64,000 nt of DNA from the NCBI GenBank assembly GCA_937980645.1, contig CALJPQ010000010.1:1-64000 (forward strand), in the 5' to 3' direction. Positions 56,639-64,000 of the stretch are shown piece by piece; position 1 is the first letter of the stretch; the number at the start of each line of letters is the position of its first letter. Below the pieces are notes generated by a model. The model did no database searches. It was not told the DNA's origin and saw only the letters and a program-made list of their open reading frames with translations. This DNA comes from an uncultured Saprospiraceae bacterium. GTDB taxonomy: Bacteria > Bacteroidota > Bacteroidia > Chitinophagales > Saprospiraceae. The position numbers and the translations under genes were made by a program.

Positions 56639-57253
56639 ATGTCGCCCATTGCTGACACCCATGACGCCATCCGGCAGGCCATCCAGGCCAGCATTGCTGC
56701 CAAACAGGCCCTCCTGAACGACTCCCTTTTGCTCGAAAAAATCGCCCAAGCAGGGCGCATGCTTTTGCAAACCTACCAGAATGGCGGCAAAACGCTCTTG
56801 TGCGGCAACGGGGGCAGCGCCGCCGACGCTCAGCACATCGCTGCTGAACTCTCGGGACGCTTCTACTTCGACCGCCCTCCCCTGTATGCCGAAGCACTCC
56901 ACGTCAACACCTCATACCTGACGGCCGTCGCCAACGACTACGGCTACGACGAGGTCTTCGCACGCATGCTAACTGCCGCCGGGCGCCCAGGCGATACCTT
57001 GATTGCCATCAGCACGTCGGGCAACTCGCCCTCCATCCTGCGGGCCGCCCAACGAGCCGCCGAAAAAGGTATGAACGTCATTGGCCTCACGGGCGCATCA
57101 GGCGGAAAATTGGCCACCCAGTGCACCCTTTGCATTCAGGTGCCCTCTTCCGACACACCGCGCATCCAGGAATGCCACATCCTCATCGGGCACATCTGGT
57201 GCGAATGGTTGGAGAAGGCACTGTTTCAGCCTCCCGCAGAAGAGCACTATTAG
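56639..57253 (+). CDS. gmhA: Phosphoheptose isomerase-like SIS protein
   Basis: 204 residues. The SIS fold is evident from TLLCGNGGSAADAQHIAAEL and DTLIAISTSGNSPSILRAAQ; HILIGHIWCEWLEKALF completes the GmhA signature. GmhA converts sedoheptulose 7-phosphate to D-glycero-D-manno-heptose 7-phosphate for lipopolysaccharide cores. The family also contains other sugar phosphate isomerases. It lies 15 bp after the isoprenoid-type gene. Confidence 0.9.
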   Translation: MSPIADTHDAIRQAIQASIAAKQALLNDSLLLEKIAQAGRMLLQTYQNGGKTLLCGNGGSAADAQHIAAELSGRFYFDRPPLYAEALHVNTSYLTAVANDYGYDEVFARMLTAAGRPGDTLIAISTSGNSPSILRAAQRAAEKGMNVIGLTGASGGKLATQCTLCIQVPSSDTPRIQECHILIGHIWCEWLEKALFQPPAEEHY

Positions 57254-57286
57254 CACAGCCTTGCTTAACAAAAGGCCGCTTTGACG

Positions 57287-57294
57287 TAAGTTTG
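57287..57294 (+). promoter_or_regulatory. -7 promoter box of the dioxygenase gene
   Basis: TAAGTTTG, a full TAnnTTTG match, 46 nt upstream of the ATG at 57341; a TTG at 57261-57263 is a possible -33 element. Confidence 0.5.
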
Positions 57295-57340
57295 CCCACA
57301 CAACCGCACCATCTACTCTGGCTCAAACCAACACTGTGCT

Positions 57341-57856
57341 ATGGCTATCGCAAAACCGTTCAACCTGCAACGCTGGATTGACGAAAACCGCCACCTGCTG
57401 CAACCGCCGGTAGGCAATAAACAGCTCTATGTGGGCAACAAAGACTTCATCGTCATGATCGTCGGCGGCCCCAACGGGCGCAAAGACTACCACTGGGAAG
57501 AAGGCGAAGAGTGGTTTTACCAGCTCAAAGGCGACATCCAGGTCAAGATCATCAACGAAGAGGGCAAACCCGAAACTATTGACATCCGCGAGGGCGAGAT
57601 GTTCCTGCTGCCCGCCCGCGTACCGCATTCGCCCCAGCGCCCGGCCGACACCATCGGGCTGGTCATGGAACGCACGCGCCGCCCCGGCGAAATAGACAAA
57701 CTGATGTGGTTTTGTGAAAACTGCGGCAACCTGCTGCACGAAGCCGGCTTCCCGCTGACCGACATCGGTACCCAGATAAAGGCCGCCATTGAGGCGTTCA
57801 AGAACGACCTCGACGCGCGCACATGCAAAAAGTGCGGGACAGTGATGGAACTGTAA
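57341..57856 (+). CDS. 3-hydroxyanthranilate 3,4-dioxygenase
   Basis: 171 residues, the bacterial short form. Fe(II)-binding cupin residues: His and Glu in KDYHWEEGEEWFYQL and His in RVPHSPQRP. The C-terminus carries the rubredoxin-like metal site (CENCGN and CKKCG). The enzyme converts 3-hydroxyanthranilate to the precursor of quinolinate in the kynurenine route. No other kynurenine-pathway gene is in the window, and the gene has its own promoter and stands alone between divergent or convergent neighbours. Confidence 0.93.
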   Translation: MAIAKPFNLQRWIDENRHLLQPPVGNKQLYVGNKDFIVMIVGGPNGRKDYHWEEGEEWFYQLKGDIQVKIINEEGKPETIDIREGEMFLLPARVPHSPQRPADTIGLVMERTRRPGEIDKLMWFCENCGNLLHEAGFPLTDIGTQIKAAIEAFKNDLDARTCKKCGTVMEL

Positions 57857-57866
57857 GGCGCACGTT

Positions 57867-58967
57867 TTAGCGCTTGCGCTCCGTGGCGAAGAAGAGCAGG
57901 TCGCGCAGCGCCGTGCGCGCTTCATTGTCGGGGGTGCCGTGCAGGAGTTCCAAGGCTTCCTGGCGAAAACGCCGCATGGCTTCCTGGGCGTAGGCAATGC
58001 CGCCACTTTGGCGGACGAACTGAATGACTTCAGCCACCTTTTCGGCTTTTTTGCTTTCGTTGCGCACGATGCCGATGATGCGGCGCCGCGTGGAGCGGTC
58101 GGCCGCATTCAGCGCATAAATAAGCGGCAGCGTCATCTTTTTTTCCTTGATGTCAATGCCGGTGGGTTTGCCGATGTCGCCGTCTTCGCCAAAGTCGAAG
58201 AGGTCGTCGCGAATCTGGAAAGCCATGCCCATTTTTTCGCCAAACAGGCGCAGGCGTTCGACCATATCGGCGTCGGAGGTGGTACTGGCAGCGCCGGCAC
58301 TGCAGGCCGCGGCGATGAGTGAGGCGGTTTTCTGGCGAATGATGTCGTAGTAAATGGCCTCGTCAATGTCTAAGCGCCGGGCTTTTTCCATTTGCAGCAA
58401 TTCGCCTTCGGCCATTTCCTTCACAGCGCGGCTGACGATTTCCAATAAGCGGAACTGCTGTTGCTGGATGCTGAGCAACAGGCCTTTCGAGAGCAGGAAG
58501 TCGCCCACGAGAACGGCGATTTTGTTTTTCCACAGGGCATTGATGGAGAAGAAGCCGCGGCGCTGGTAGGCATCGTCCACCACGTCGTCGTGTACTAACG
58601 TAGCCGTGTGCAACAGTTCGACCAATGCAGCAGCGGTGTAGGAAGATTCGCTGATGGCTCCAAAGAGACGGGCGCTCAGCAGGACGAGCATGGGGCGCAC
58701 CTGTTTGCCCTTGCTGCGCACGATGTACCAGGTGATGCGGTCTAAAAGCGGCACGTCGCTGCGCATGGAGTCGCGGAAGCGTTTTTCAAACAGCGTCAGT
58801 TCCGCCGTGATGGGCGCCTTGATGTCTTCCAGGCGCAAGTTGGCGGGCGGTTCCGCGAAGGCAGTCGGCAAAGCGTGCACAGGGTGGGCTTGGGTAGGCG
58901 TACCGTTGTTCGCAAAAACAGTCGGCGCGGAAATGGGCGATGAGGATATGAGCAGCGTCTTTTTCAC
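57867..58967 (-). CDS. Polyprenyl synthetase (octaprenyl-type)
   Basis: 366 residues from a GTG at 58965-58967; the first 45 residues are not typical and a later start at LRLEDIKAPIT (TTG) is possible. Aspartate motifs are complete: LVHDDVVDDAYQRRG (first, DDxxD) and MAFQIRDDLFDFGEDGD (second). Chain length is set by residues before the first motif; the family in Bacteroidota usually supplies quinone side chains. It converges with the dioxygenase gene. Confidence 0.88.
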   Translation of the reverse strand: MKKTLLISSSPISAPTVFANNGTPTQAHPVHALPTAFAEPPANLRLEDIKAPITAELTLFEKRFRDSMRSDVPLLDRITWYIVRSKGKQVRPMLVLLSARLFGAISESSYTAAALVELLHTATLVHDDVVDDAYQRRGFFSINALWKNKIAVLVGDFLLSKGLLLSIQQQQFRLLEIVSRAVKEMAEGELLQMEKARRLDIDEAIYYDIIRQKTASLIAAACSAGAASTTSDADMVERLRLFGEKMGMAFQIRDDLFDFGEDGDIGKPTGIDIKEKKMTLPLIYALNAADRSTRRRIIGIVRNESKKAEKVAEVIQFVRQSGGIAYAQEAMRRFRQEALELLHGTPDNEARTALRDLLFFATERKR

Positions 58968-59110
58968 TACAAACTCGGCAGCGCAGACTTGACCGCGCCG
59001 TTTTCGCGAAGTAAACAGCGCGAAGGTAGGTAAGGTTGGATGAGCACACGAAGTCTGCCGTCAAAATGACGCTCTCTGGCCAGGCCATAGCAGCACGTTC
59101 GCCATTGACA

Positions 59111-59118
59111 TATCTTTG
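59111..59118 (+). promoter_or_regulatory. -7 promoter box of the accD operon
   Basis: TATCTTTG, a full TAnnTTTG match, 55 nt upstream of the accD ATG at 59174. No clear -33 element. Confidence 0.5.
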
Positions 59119-59173
59119 CCCCCTGAAATCGAAGAAAAGCCGCTCCCTATTCTCTTTCACGAACCGTATCCGT

Positions 59174-60031
59174 ATGAGCTGGTTTAAACGACTCAAGGAA
59201 GGCATCTCTACCGCCACAAAGGCCAAAAAGGACGTACCGGAAGGTCTGTGGTTTCAATGCAAAAAATGCAAAGCGACCAGCACCACTAAGGCCCTGCGCG
59301 AAAATTTTTTTAAGTGTCCAAAGTGCGATTACCACACCGCCATCGGCTCGAAAGAGTACTTCGATATGCTCTTCGACAGCGGACAATACACGCGCCTGTT
59401 CGACGAGCTGGTGTCGGTAGATGCGCTCAACTTCGTGGACTTGAAGCCCTATAGCAAGCGCTTGGAAGAAAGTATGGCCAAAACAGGCCTGAAGGATGCT
59501 ATTGCCGTAGCGGAGGGCACCATCGGCGGCAACCCGATAGTTATTGCCGCCATGGACTTCCGTTTTATCGGCGGTTCGATGGGGTCTGTAGTGGGCGAGA
59601 AGATTGCCCGGGCTATTGACCGCGCCATCGAGACCCGCTCGGCGCTGCTCATCATCTCCAAATCGGGTGGCGCGCGCATGATGGAAAGCGCCTTTTCATT
59701 GATGCAAATGGCCAAAACCAGCGCTAAACTGACCCTGCTTGCCAAAGCACGCCTGCCCTACATCTCGCTTATGACCGACCCCACCACGGGCGGCGTAACG
59801 GCCTCCTACGCTATGCTGGGCGACATTAACCTGGCCGAACCCGGCGCCCTCATCGGCTTCGCTGGCCCGCGCGTCATTCGCGAAACCATCAAGCGCGACC
59901 TGCCCGAAGGCTTCCAAACGGCCGAATTCCTGCTCGAGCACGGCTTTGTGGACCTCGTCGTCAACCGCAAAGACCTCCGCAACACGCTTAAAGACTTGCT
60001 CGACATGTTTGCCCAGTCGAAACGCGCCTGA
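59174..60031 (+). CDS. accD: Acetyl-CoA carboxylase carboxyltransferase subunit beta
   Basis: 285 residues from the ATG at 59174 (MSWFKRLKEGISTATKAKKD); the upstream extension is not conserved. The Cys4 zinc ribbon is CKKCKATSTTKALRENF then KCPKC. The crotonase-like carboxyltransferase core contains IGGSMGSVVGEKIARAID, LLIISKSGGARMMESAFSLM and TDPTTGGVTASYAMLGDINL. AccD with AccA transfers CO2 from biotin to acetyl-CoA for fatty acid synthesis. accA is not adjacent. Confidence 0.97.
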   Translation: MSWFKRLKEGISTATKAKKDVPEGLWFQCKKCKATSTTKALRENFFKCPKCDYHTAIGSKEYFDMLFDSGQYTRLFDELVSVDALNFVDLKPYSKRLEESMAKTGLKDAIAVAEGTIGGNPIVIAAMDFRFIGGSMGSVVGEKIARAIDRAIETRSALLIISKSGGARMMESAFSLMQMAKTSAKLTLLAKARLPYISLMTDPTTGGVTASYAMLGDINLAEPGALIGFAGPRVIRETIKRDLPEGFQTAEFLLEHGFVDLVVNRKDLRNTLKDLLDMFAQSKRA

Positions 60032-60043
60032 CGGGCCAGGGCC

Positions 60044-60508
60044 ATGCTTCTCCAACTCGACTTCTGGACGTATCGTACCTACCTGCGCCGCTCCGAAAAA
60101 GACGGCCAGGCGTTCGTCTTTGACCCTATTCGCCGAAAGCACGTAGCCCTCACCCCCGAAGAAGGCTTGCGCCAGCTCGTTGTGCAATACCTGCTCAACG
60201 CTAAGCAATACCCTGCCAGCCACATGCGGGTCGAAATTGGCCTGACGCTCAACGGCATGCCCCGCCGGTGCGATATCGCCGTGTTCGACCCGCAACTCCA
60301 GCCCTGGCTCCTGGTGGAATGCAAATCCCCCAAAATGCCGCTTACCCAGGCAGCCTTCGAGCAGGTGGCCCGATACAACCTCACCTTTCAGGCGCCCTTT
60401 CTGGCCATCACCAACGGCGAAGCGACTTTTTGCGCACACTTAGACTCCGAACACGGCTCCTTCGCCTTTTTGAACGATTTCCCCGAATATCCGTTCCGAA
60501 CCTCCTGA
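60044..60508 (+). CDS. HsdR N-terminal-domain protein (type I restriction R-subunit-like, stand-alone)
   Basis: 154 residues. Matches the short HsdR_N family: VFDPIRRKHVALTPEEGLRQ, HMRVEIGLTLNG, RCDIAVFDPQ, LVECKSPKMPL and FLAITNGEATF. The D...ECK arrangement is the PD-(D/E)xK nuclease core. No HsdM, HsdS or helicase domain is present, and such solo proteins are common in Bacteroidota with unknown function. It starts 12 bp after accD and is probably in its operon. Confidence 0.88.
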   Translation: MLLQLDFWTYRTYLRRSEKDGQAFVFDPIRRKHVALTPEEGLRQLVVQYLLNAKQYPASHMRVEIGLTLNGMPRRCDIAVFDPQLQPWLLVECKSPKMPLTQAAFEQVARYNLTFQAPFLAITNGEATFCAHLDSEHGSFAFLNDFPEYPFRTS

Positions 60509-60534
60509 TTACCCGCGCTTTAAAAAACACAAGC

Positions 60535-61035
60535 ATGACCCTGCCCAACCTCTATCTGTACAGCGCCCCAGTGCACTCTGGCAAAACGACGGCCCTGATG
60601 ACTTGGGCCAAAGACCGCACTGACCTGGGCGGCTTTCTGGCGCCCGATCTCGATGGTCTGCGCTATTTGCTCACCCTGCGCGACCGCCAACAACACCCGT
60701 TTCAGGTGAAAGAACCCGCCCATGAGCCGGTAATTGCCATCTGCCGATACCAGTTTCGGGCCGACACCTTCGCTCTGGCCCAACAGACGCTGCTCAACGA
60801 CGCGCGCCTGCCCACACCCTGGTTGGTCGTGGACGAAGTAGGCAAACTGGAACTCCTGAACCAGGGCCATGAGCCCGCCCTGAGCGAAGTGATACACCTG
60901 TGGAAAACTGGCGAATACTCGGGCCGTATGCTCTTAGTGGTGCGCAGCGAACTGCTTTTCGACGTGGTGGAAAAATACGGCCTTCACGGCGCCCAGGTGC
61001 TGAGCAGTCCCGAAGAACTGGCCACCATCGCTTGA
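60535..61035 (+). CDS. P-loop NTPase, THEP1 (nucleoside-triphosphatase)-like
   Basis: 166 residues from the ATG at 60535 (MTLPNLYLYSAPVHSGKTTA). Walker A is APVHSGKT; Walker B is WLVVDEVGKLELLNQG, the diagnostic VDEVGKLEL of THEP1-type NTPases. The C-terminal strand VLSSPEELATIA closes the fold. THEP1 proteins hydrolyse nucleoside triphosphates and may act on nucleotide or RNA-linked substrates; physiology is unknown. It ends 13 bp before the LanB-type gene and 26 bp after the HsdR_N gene. Confidence 0.8.
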   Translation: MTLPNLYLYSAPVHSGKTTALMTWAKDRTDLGGFLAPDLDGLRYLLTLRDRQQHPFQVKEPAHEPVIAICRYQFRADTFALAQQTLLNDARLPTPWLVVDEVGKLELLNQGHEPALSEVIHLWKTGEYSGRMLLVVRSELLFDVVEKYGLHGAQVLSSPEELATIA

Positions 61036-61048
61036 ACAAGTGTGCGGA

Positions 61049-63403
61049 ATGACTCTCGCAACGGTATTTCCACACCTGCTGGCGCGACAGGCCGGATTGC
61101 CCTTCCCGGCATTGATACTGCTGAGCCACGGCTGGGCAATAGCCGAGCAAGCCATCGAAGCCGCCGAAAAGGCGGTAGAAACGCAGCGACAGACACTTCA
61201 AAATGCCTTCGATGCCGCACTGACGGCACTGCCTCAGTCGCCGCTGCGTACGGCGGTCTATAATGCGCGCAAAGCCTTTCACCAACGCCAGCGCCTGCCC
61301 GGCGAGGCAACGCTGTCTGCCTGGCAAAACTCCTCCGAAACAGCAGGTATCGCCAAAGCCGCCGAAGCCTTTCGCCAGACGCAAAATGCTCGAAAAGAAG
61401 CCGAAGCCGCCTTCACCGCCGAGTACGACCGCGTGGTGCAAATCAGCCACACCCATTTGCAAACCCTGGCTCAAACGCCTGACTTTCAGCGCGCTCTGCT
61501 GTTTTGCTCGCACGACTTGCTGGCCGGCCTGTCAAAATGGCTGGCTCGACCAGCAAAAGACTTTTCCAAAAAAGACCGCCAGCTCACCTTTTCAGTATTG
61601 CAGTACCTGACGCGCATGGCTACCCGAACCACCCCACTGAGCCGACTGGCCACCGTGGCACTGCCCGGCAGCGATGCAGAAGACGCACCACTTTTCATGG
61701 AAAAAACCACCGTAACCCCTGACAGCGCCCTGCTGCCGCTGCTGTACGACGCCCTGCTTCAGGAACCGGCCTTTTACCGTTCGCTGGCCGTTCGGCTAAA
61801 TCCGTGTATCGCTGACGCAGCCGCCGAAGCCTACACCTGGCTGCTCTTCGACGGCGAGCAGGAGCAACTCCAGCAGACCATACCCGACGAAACACTGCAC
61901 TACGTGGCGCAGATGCTGGTAGAAAACGGCCGTTCGTATCCCTTCGAAGCGCTCTGCAAACGGCTGTCTGAGGCCAGCGAACAACCGCTGATGCAGGCCG
62001 AGCAGTACATACTGCACCTGCTCAGCACCGGCTTTCTGGAATGGGTGCTGCCGGTATCGGGCCTTTCGCCCAACTGGTGCGATGAGCTGTACCGCTATCT
62101 GGCCTTCCTGCCTTCAACGCCGTGTGTAGTGGCTACTGCCGAACTGCTCCAATGGCTGCGCACCGCCGCGCGCACCCTACCCTATCAGCCACTGGCAGAG
62201 GCCGTGCAAACGCAACAACAGACCGCTGCCTATATCGGCGATTACTGCCGCCGCCGAGGCGTCGCCGCCCCTACCCTACCCGCCGAGCGCATCTTCTACG
62301 AAGACGTGGCCGGCGCATCGGTAAAACCGCCGGAGGTCGAAGATTTATTAGCAGAATTGGCCCAACTGTGGCAACATCGGCCCTCGCCAGAGGCCCCACC
62401 AGAGCGCCGGGCTTTTCTGGCATTTGCTCGCGCCCGTCTTGACGAGGGCCACTCTGGGCACTTTATGGCATTGGCCGAAGCCTTTTTGCGCGTGGCGGCC
62501 AAAAGCGCCCCCGAGTCCATACCTGAGGCGCATCCGCCCAAACCGCAGCGCATCGGCGCGCTTTTCCAAACGTTCGAGGAAGACGGGCAACGGTGTGCCG
62601 TCCTTAACGCCCTTTACCCGGGTGGCGGCAAGCTCTTTGCTCGTTGGCTGCATCTCTTTCCACCCGTACTCACGGAGGCACTGCAAACGTGGCTGAATGC
62701 CCACGCAGACGAAGCCGCCGTAGTTGCCTTCCCGTGGCAGGGCTATTCCAATGCCAACCTGCAACCGCCGCTGACCCGGCACGCATTGGCTGTACCCAAT
62801 GGACGCACACAACCACTGCCCGGCGGGCAAACATTCTGGCTGGGCCATTTAGCCCTCGGCTTCGAGCACAGCGAAATATACCTCTACGACGTGCCCAGTG
62901 GGCAGCGCATTTCGCTGACCGACATTGGCTTGGAAGCCGCCGAACTGCGCCCGCCCGTCCTGCGACTGCTGTGGCAGGCCGGCGTGCCATACGCCTCCCG
63001 CCACGCGCTGCTGCCCGAACGCTCAGCTCAGACGCTCGAGTCTGGCGTGCAACACTGGCCGCGTTACCGCCAGGGCCGTTGGGTGCTAGACCGCGCCCTA
63101 TGGCGCATCGAACCCGACCTCTGGGAAACCTGGGCACCGGCAAAAGCCCCACGAAGCAGCGAATTTCGACACCTGCGAGCCTGTCTGAGACGCCTCCGAA
63201 TTCCCCGCCACTTCACTGTAGTATGGGGAAAAAACGAAGAACCAATGTTTTTCGATGCCGATAGCCCACTGAGCCTACAGCTACTCGCACGCAAACTCCG
63301 CCAGCACATCGGGCCGCTGTTCGTCCGCGAATACTGGCCCATTCCCGAGCAATGCGCACAGGAATGGGCCGTAGAGTTTGCTGTAGAAGACTCTCCTCAA
63401 TAG
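61049..63403 (+). CDS. LanB-type lantibiotic dehydratase, glutamylation domain only
   Basis: 784 residues from the ATG at 61049 (a GTG at 61040 is also possible). A helical N-terminal region precedes the LanB glutamylation domain, identified by YLTR-M-ATRTTPLSRLATV (R189-P196) and by the C-terminal LRIPRHFTVVWGKNEEP and FFDADSPLSLQLLARKLRQH. These motifs belong to the tRNA-dependent glutamylation half of LanB dehydratases. The SpaB_C elimination domain is absent and the next gene is on the other strand, so the protein is either a split dehydratase or a PEARL-type peptide aminoacyl ligase. No precursor peptide, cyclase or protease gene was recognised nearby. It is in the accD-HsdR_N-THEP1 unit. 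Confidence 0.85.
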   Translation: MTLATVFPHLLARQAGLPFPALILLSHGWAIAEQAIEAAEKAVETQRQTLQNAFDAALTALPQSPLRTAVYNARKAFHQRQRLPGEATLSAWQNSSETAGIAKAAEAFRQTQNARKEAEAAFTAEYDRVVQISHTHLQTLAQTPDFQRALLFCSHDLLAGLSKWLARPAKDFSKKDRQLTFSVLQYLTRMATRTTPLSRLATVALPGSDAEDAPLFMEKTTVTPDSALLPLLYDALLQEPAFYRSLAVRLNPCIADAAAEAYTWLLFDGEQEQLQQTIPDETLHYVAQMLVENGRSYPFEALCKRLSEASEQPLMQAEQYILHLLSTGFLEWVLPVSGLSPNWCDELYRYLAFLPSTPCVVATAELLQWLRTAARTLPYQPLAEAVQTQQQTAAYIGDYCRRRGVAAPTLPAERIFYEDVAGASVKPPEVEDLLAELAQLWQHRPSPEAPPERRAFLAFARARLDEGHSGHFMALAEAFLRVAAKSAPESIPEAHPPKPQRIGALFQTFEEDGQRCAVLNALYPGGGKLFARWLHLFPPVLTEALQTWLNAHADEAAVVAFPWQGYSNANLQPPLTRHALAVPNGRTQPLPGGQTFWLGHLALGFEHSEIYLYDVPSGQRISLTDIGLEAAELRPPVLRLLWQAGVPYASRHALLPERSAQTLESGVQHWPRYRQGRWVLDRALWRIEPDLWETWAPAKAPRSSEFRHLRACLRRLRIPRHFTVVWGKNEEPMFFDADSPLSLQLLARKLRQHIGPLFVREYWPIPEQCAQEWAVEFAVEDSPQ

Positions 63404-64000
63404 CGCCCGCCGATGGGTCGGTCGTTCCAACGCGCGTACTCGCCCTCAAGGGCAGGCAAACGCACAGGGCGCTGCGTCAGACCTGCCGTATCGGTGAGTG
63501 CCTCCATAAAACGCACTAAAGCGCGGACTTCTCGAGCCGTCAGGTGCAGCGAGTCGGGTGGCAGGGTCTGATTTTCCAATTCAATACCCATGCCGGCACC
63601 ACCGCCGTGGTTGTAAAAAAGAACGAGTTCCTCCAGCGTGCTAAACACGCCGTTGTGCATGTAAGGCGCCGTGAGCGCAGCATTGCGCACGGTGGGCGTC
63701 TTGAACGCATGGCGGTGCTGCTCTAAGTGCGCGATGTTGTACCGACCCAAGTCCGGGCTGACTTTGGGTGTATTTTTCTCCGCCGGCGTGCCCAGCACCT
63801 CAACCTCTGTCTCCTGAAAGGTTGGAGGTACAGTACCGTTGGTGAGCGGTATAAAATGGCAGGTGGCGCATTTGGCCTTGCCCAAAAACAGGTTAAAGCC
63901 TCGGTAGGCTTCCGGATCTATTCGGTCGGTTTCGCCGCGCATGTAGCGGTCTATGGGTGAGTTGAAAGCCGTCAGCGACTCCACATAGGCACCCAAAGCG
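63397..64000 (-). CDS. Di-haem cytochrome c peroxidase (MauG-type), C-terminal part
   Basis: The frame is open to the window edge, about 200 residues present; the N-terminus with the first haem site lies outside. The second haem motif is KCATCHFIPL. TPTVRNAALTAPYMHNGVFS and LVLFYNHGGGA are the conserved distal blocks with the Met ligand region. Such enzymes reduce H2O2 in the periplasm or oxidise protein side chains. The 3' end overlaps that of the LanB-type gene by 7 bp. Confidence 0.9.
   Translation of the reverse strand, partial: ALGAYVESLTAFNSPIDRYMRGETDRIDPEAYRGFNLFLGKAKCATCHFIPLTNGTVPPTFQETEVEVLGTPAEKNTPKVSPDLGRYNIAHLEQHRHAFKTPTVRNAALTAPYMHNGVFSTLEELVLFYNHGGGAGMGIELENQTLPPDSLHLTAREVRALVRFMEALTDTAGLTQRPVRLPALEGEYARWNDRPIGGRY

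Noticed and set aside
57341..57856. Kynurenine pathway operon
   Set aside because: Neighbours are a polyprenyl synthetase and GmhA; no other pathway gene is in the window.
60044..60508. Restriction-modification system
   Set aside because: Only the HsdR_N domain is present; no methylase, specificity subunit or helicase nearby.
59174..63403. A complete RiPP biosynthetic cluster around the LanB-type gene
   Set aside because: No precursor peptide, cyclase, protease or exporter could be recognised in either direction.

Overview
The window is a piece of a Bacteroidota chromosome with moderately high GC, plausibly from the Saprospiria/Chitinophagia side. Four things point there: a C-terminal type IX secretion (T9SS) sorting domain, a choice-of-anchor L adhesin with Ig-like repeats, the Bacteroidota promoter -7 box (TAnnTTTG) in front of many genes, and family content such as NagZ-type GH3 fused to a serine hydrolase, BatA, HsdR_N-only proteins and NdpA. 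No rRNA, prophage, insertion sequence or CRISPR array is visible. The genus assignment is inference.

Layout. 1-7 kb: surface and secreted proteins (a giant adhesin cut by the window edge, a CotH-like secreted protein, and a T9SS cargo gene broken by an in-frame TAA). 7-14.5 kb: two very large secreted fusion enzymes, GH3-serine hydrolase and GH13-GH31. 14.5-19 kb, minus strand: two small paralogous membrane proteins, two FkbM methyltransferases, recO and an M90-like protein. 19-24 kb: tRNA-Phe, lpxK, murQ, a plant-type GDP-mannose 3,5-epimerase homologue and a GT4 glycosyltransferase (envelope glycan and lipid A functions). 24-30 kb: lolD, alkaline phosphatase, a nucleoid-associated protein, hairpin repeats, a GT2 glycosyltransferase, a TrmH-family methyltransferase and a carbamoylputrescine-amidase-type hydrolase. 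30-35 kb: rimP-nusA, followed by an SF1 helicase and truC instead of infB. 35-37.8 kb: a reduced Bat operon and an O-methyltransferase.

38-52.6 kb is the central information-processing block: tRNA-Thr/Tyr/Gly/Thr, tuf, tRNA-Trp, secE, nusG, rplK, rplA, rplJ, rplL, rpoB and rpoC, all on the plus strand. A class I SAM methyltransferase gene sits between rpoB and rpoC, which is the most striking arrangement here. 52.8-57.3 kb: an overlapping run of secreted S1 protease, MBL-fold hydrolase, class 1 isoprenoid-type enzyme and GmhA-like isomerase. 57.3-64 kb: 3-hydroxyanthranilate dioxygenase, a polyprenyl synthetase, then an accD / HsdR_N / THEP1-type NTPase / stand-alone LanB glutamylation-domain operon, ending in a truncated di-haem cytochrome c peroxidase.

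Strongest leads: the methyltransferase inside rpoBC; the orphan LanB-type protein without an elimination domain (possible PEARL-like ligase or split dehydratase); the terminator-containing rimP leader; the long hairpin between rplL and rpoB; four -7 boxes placed so close to ATG that leaderless mRNAs are predicted; and the interrupted T9SS gene. All functions are inferred from motif reading by eye; no database search was run.
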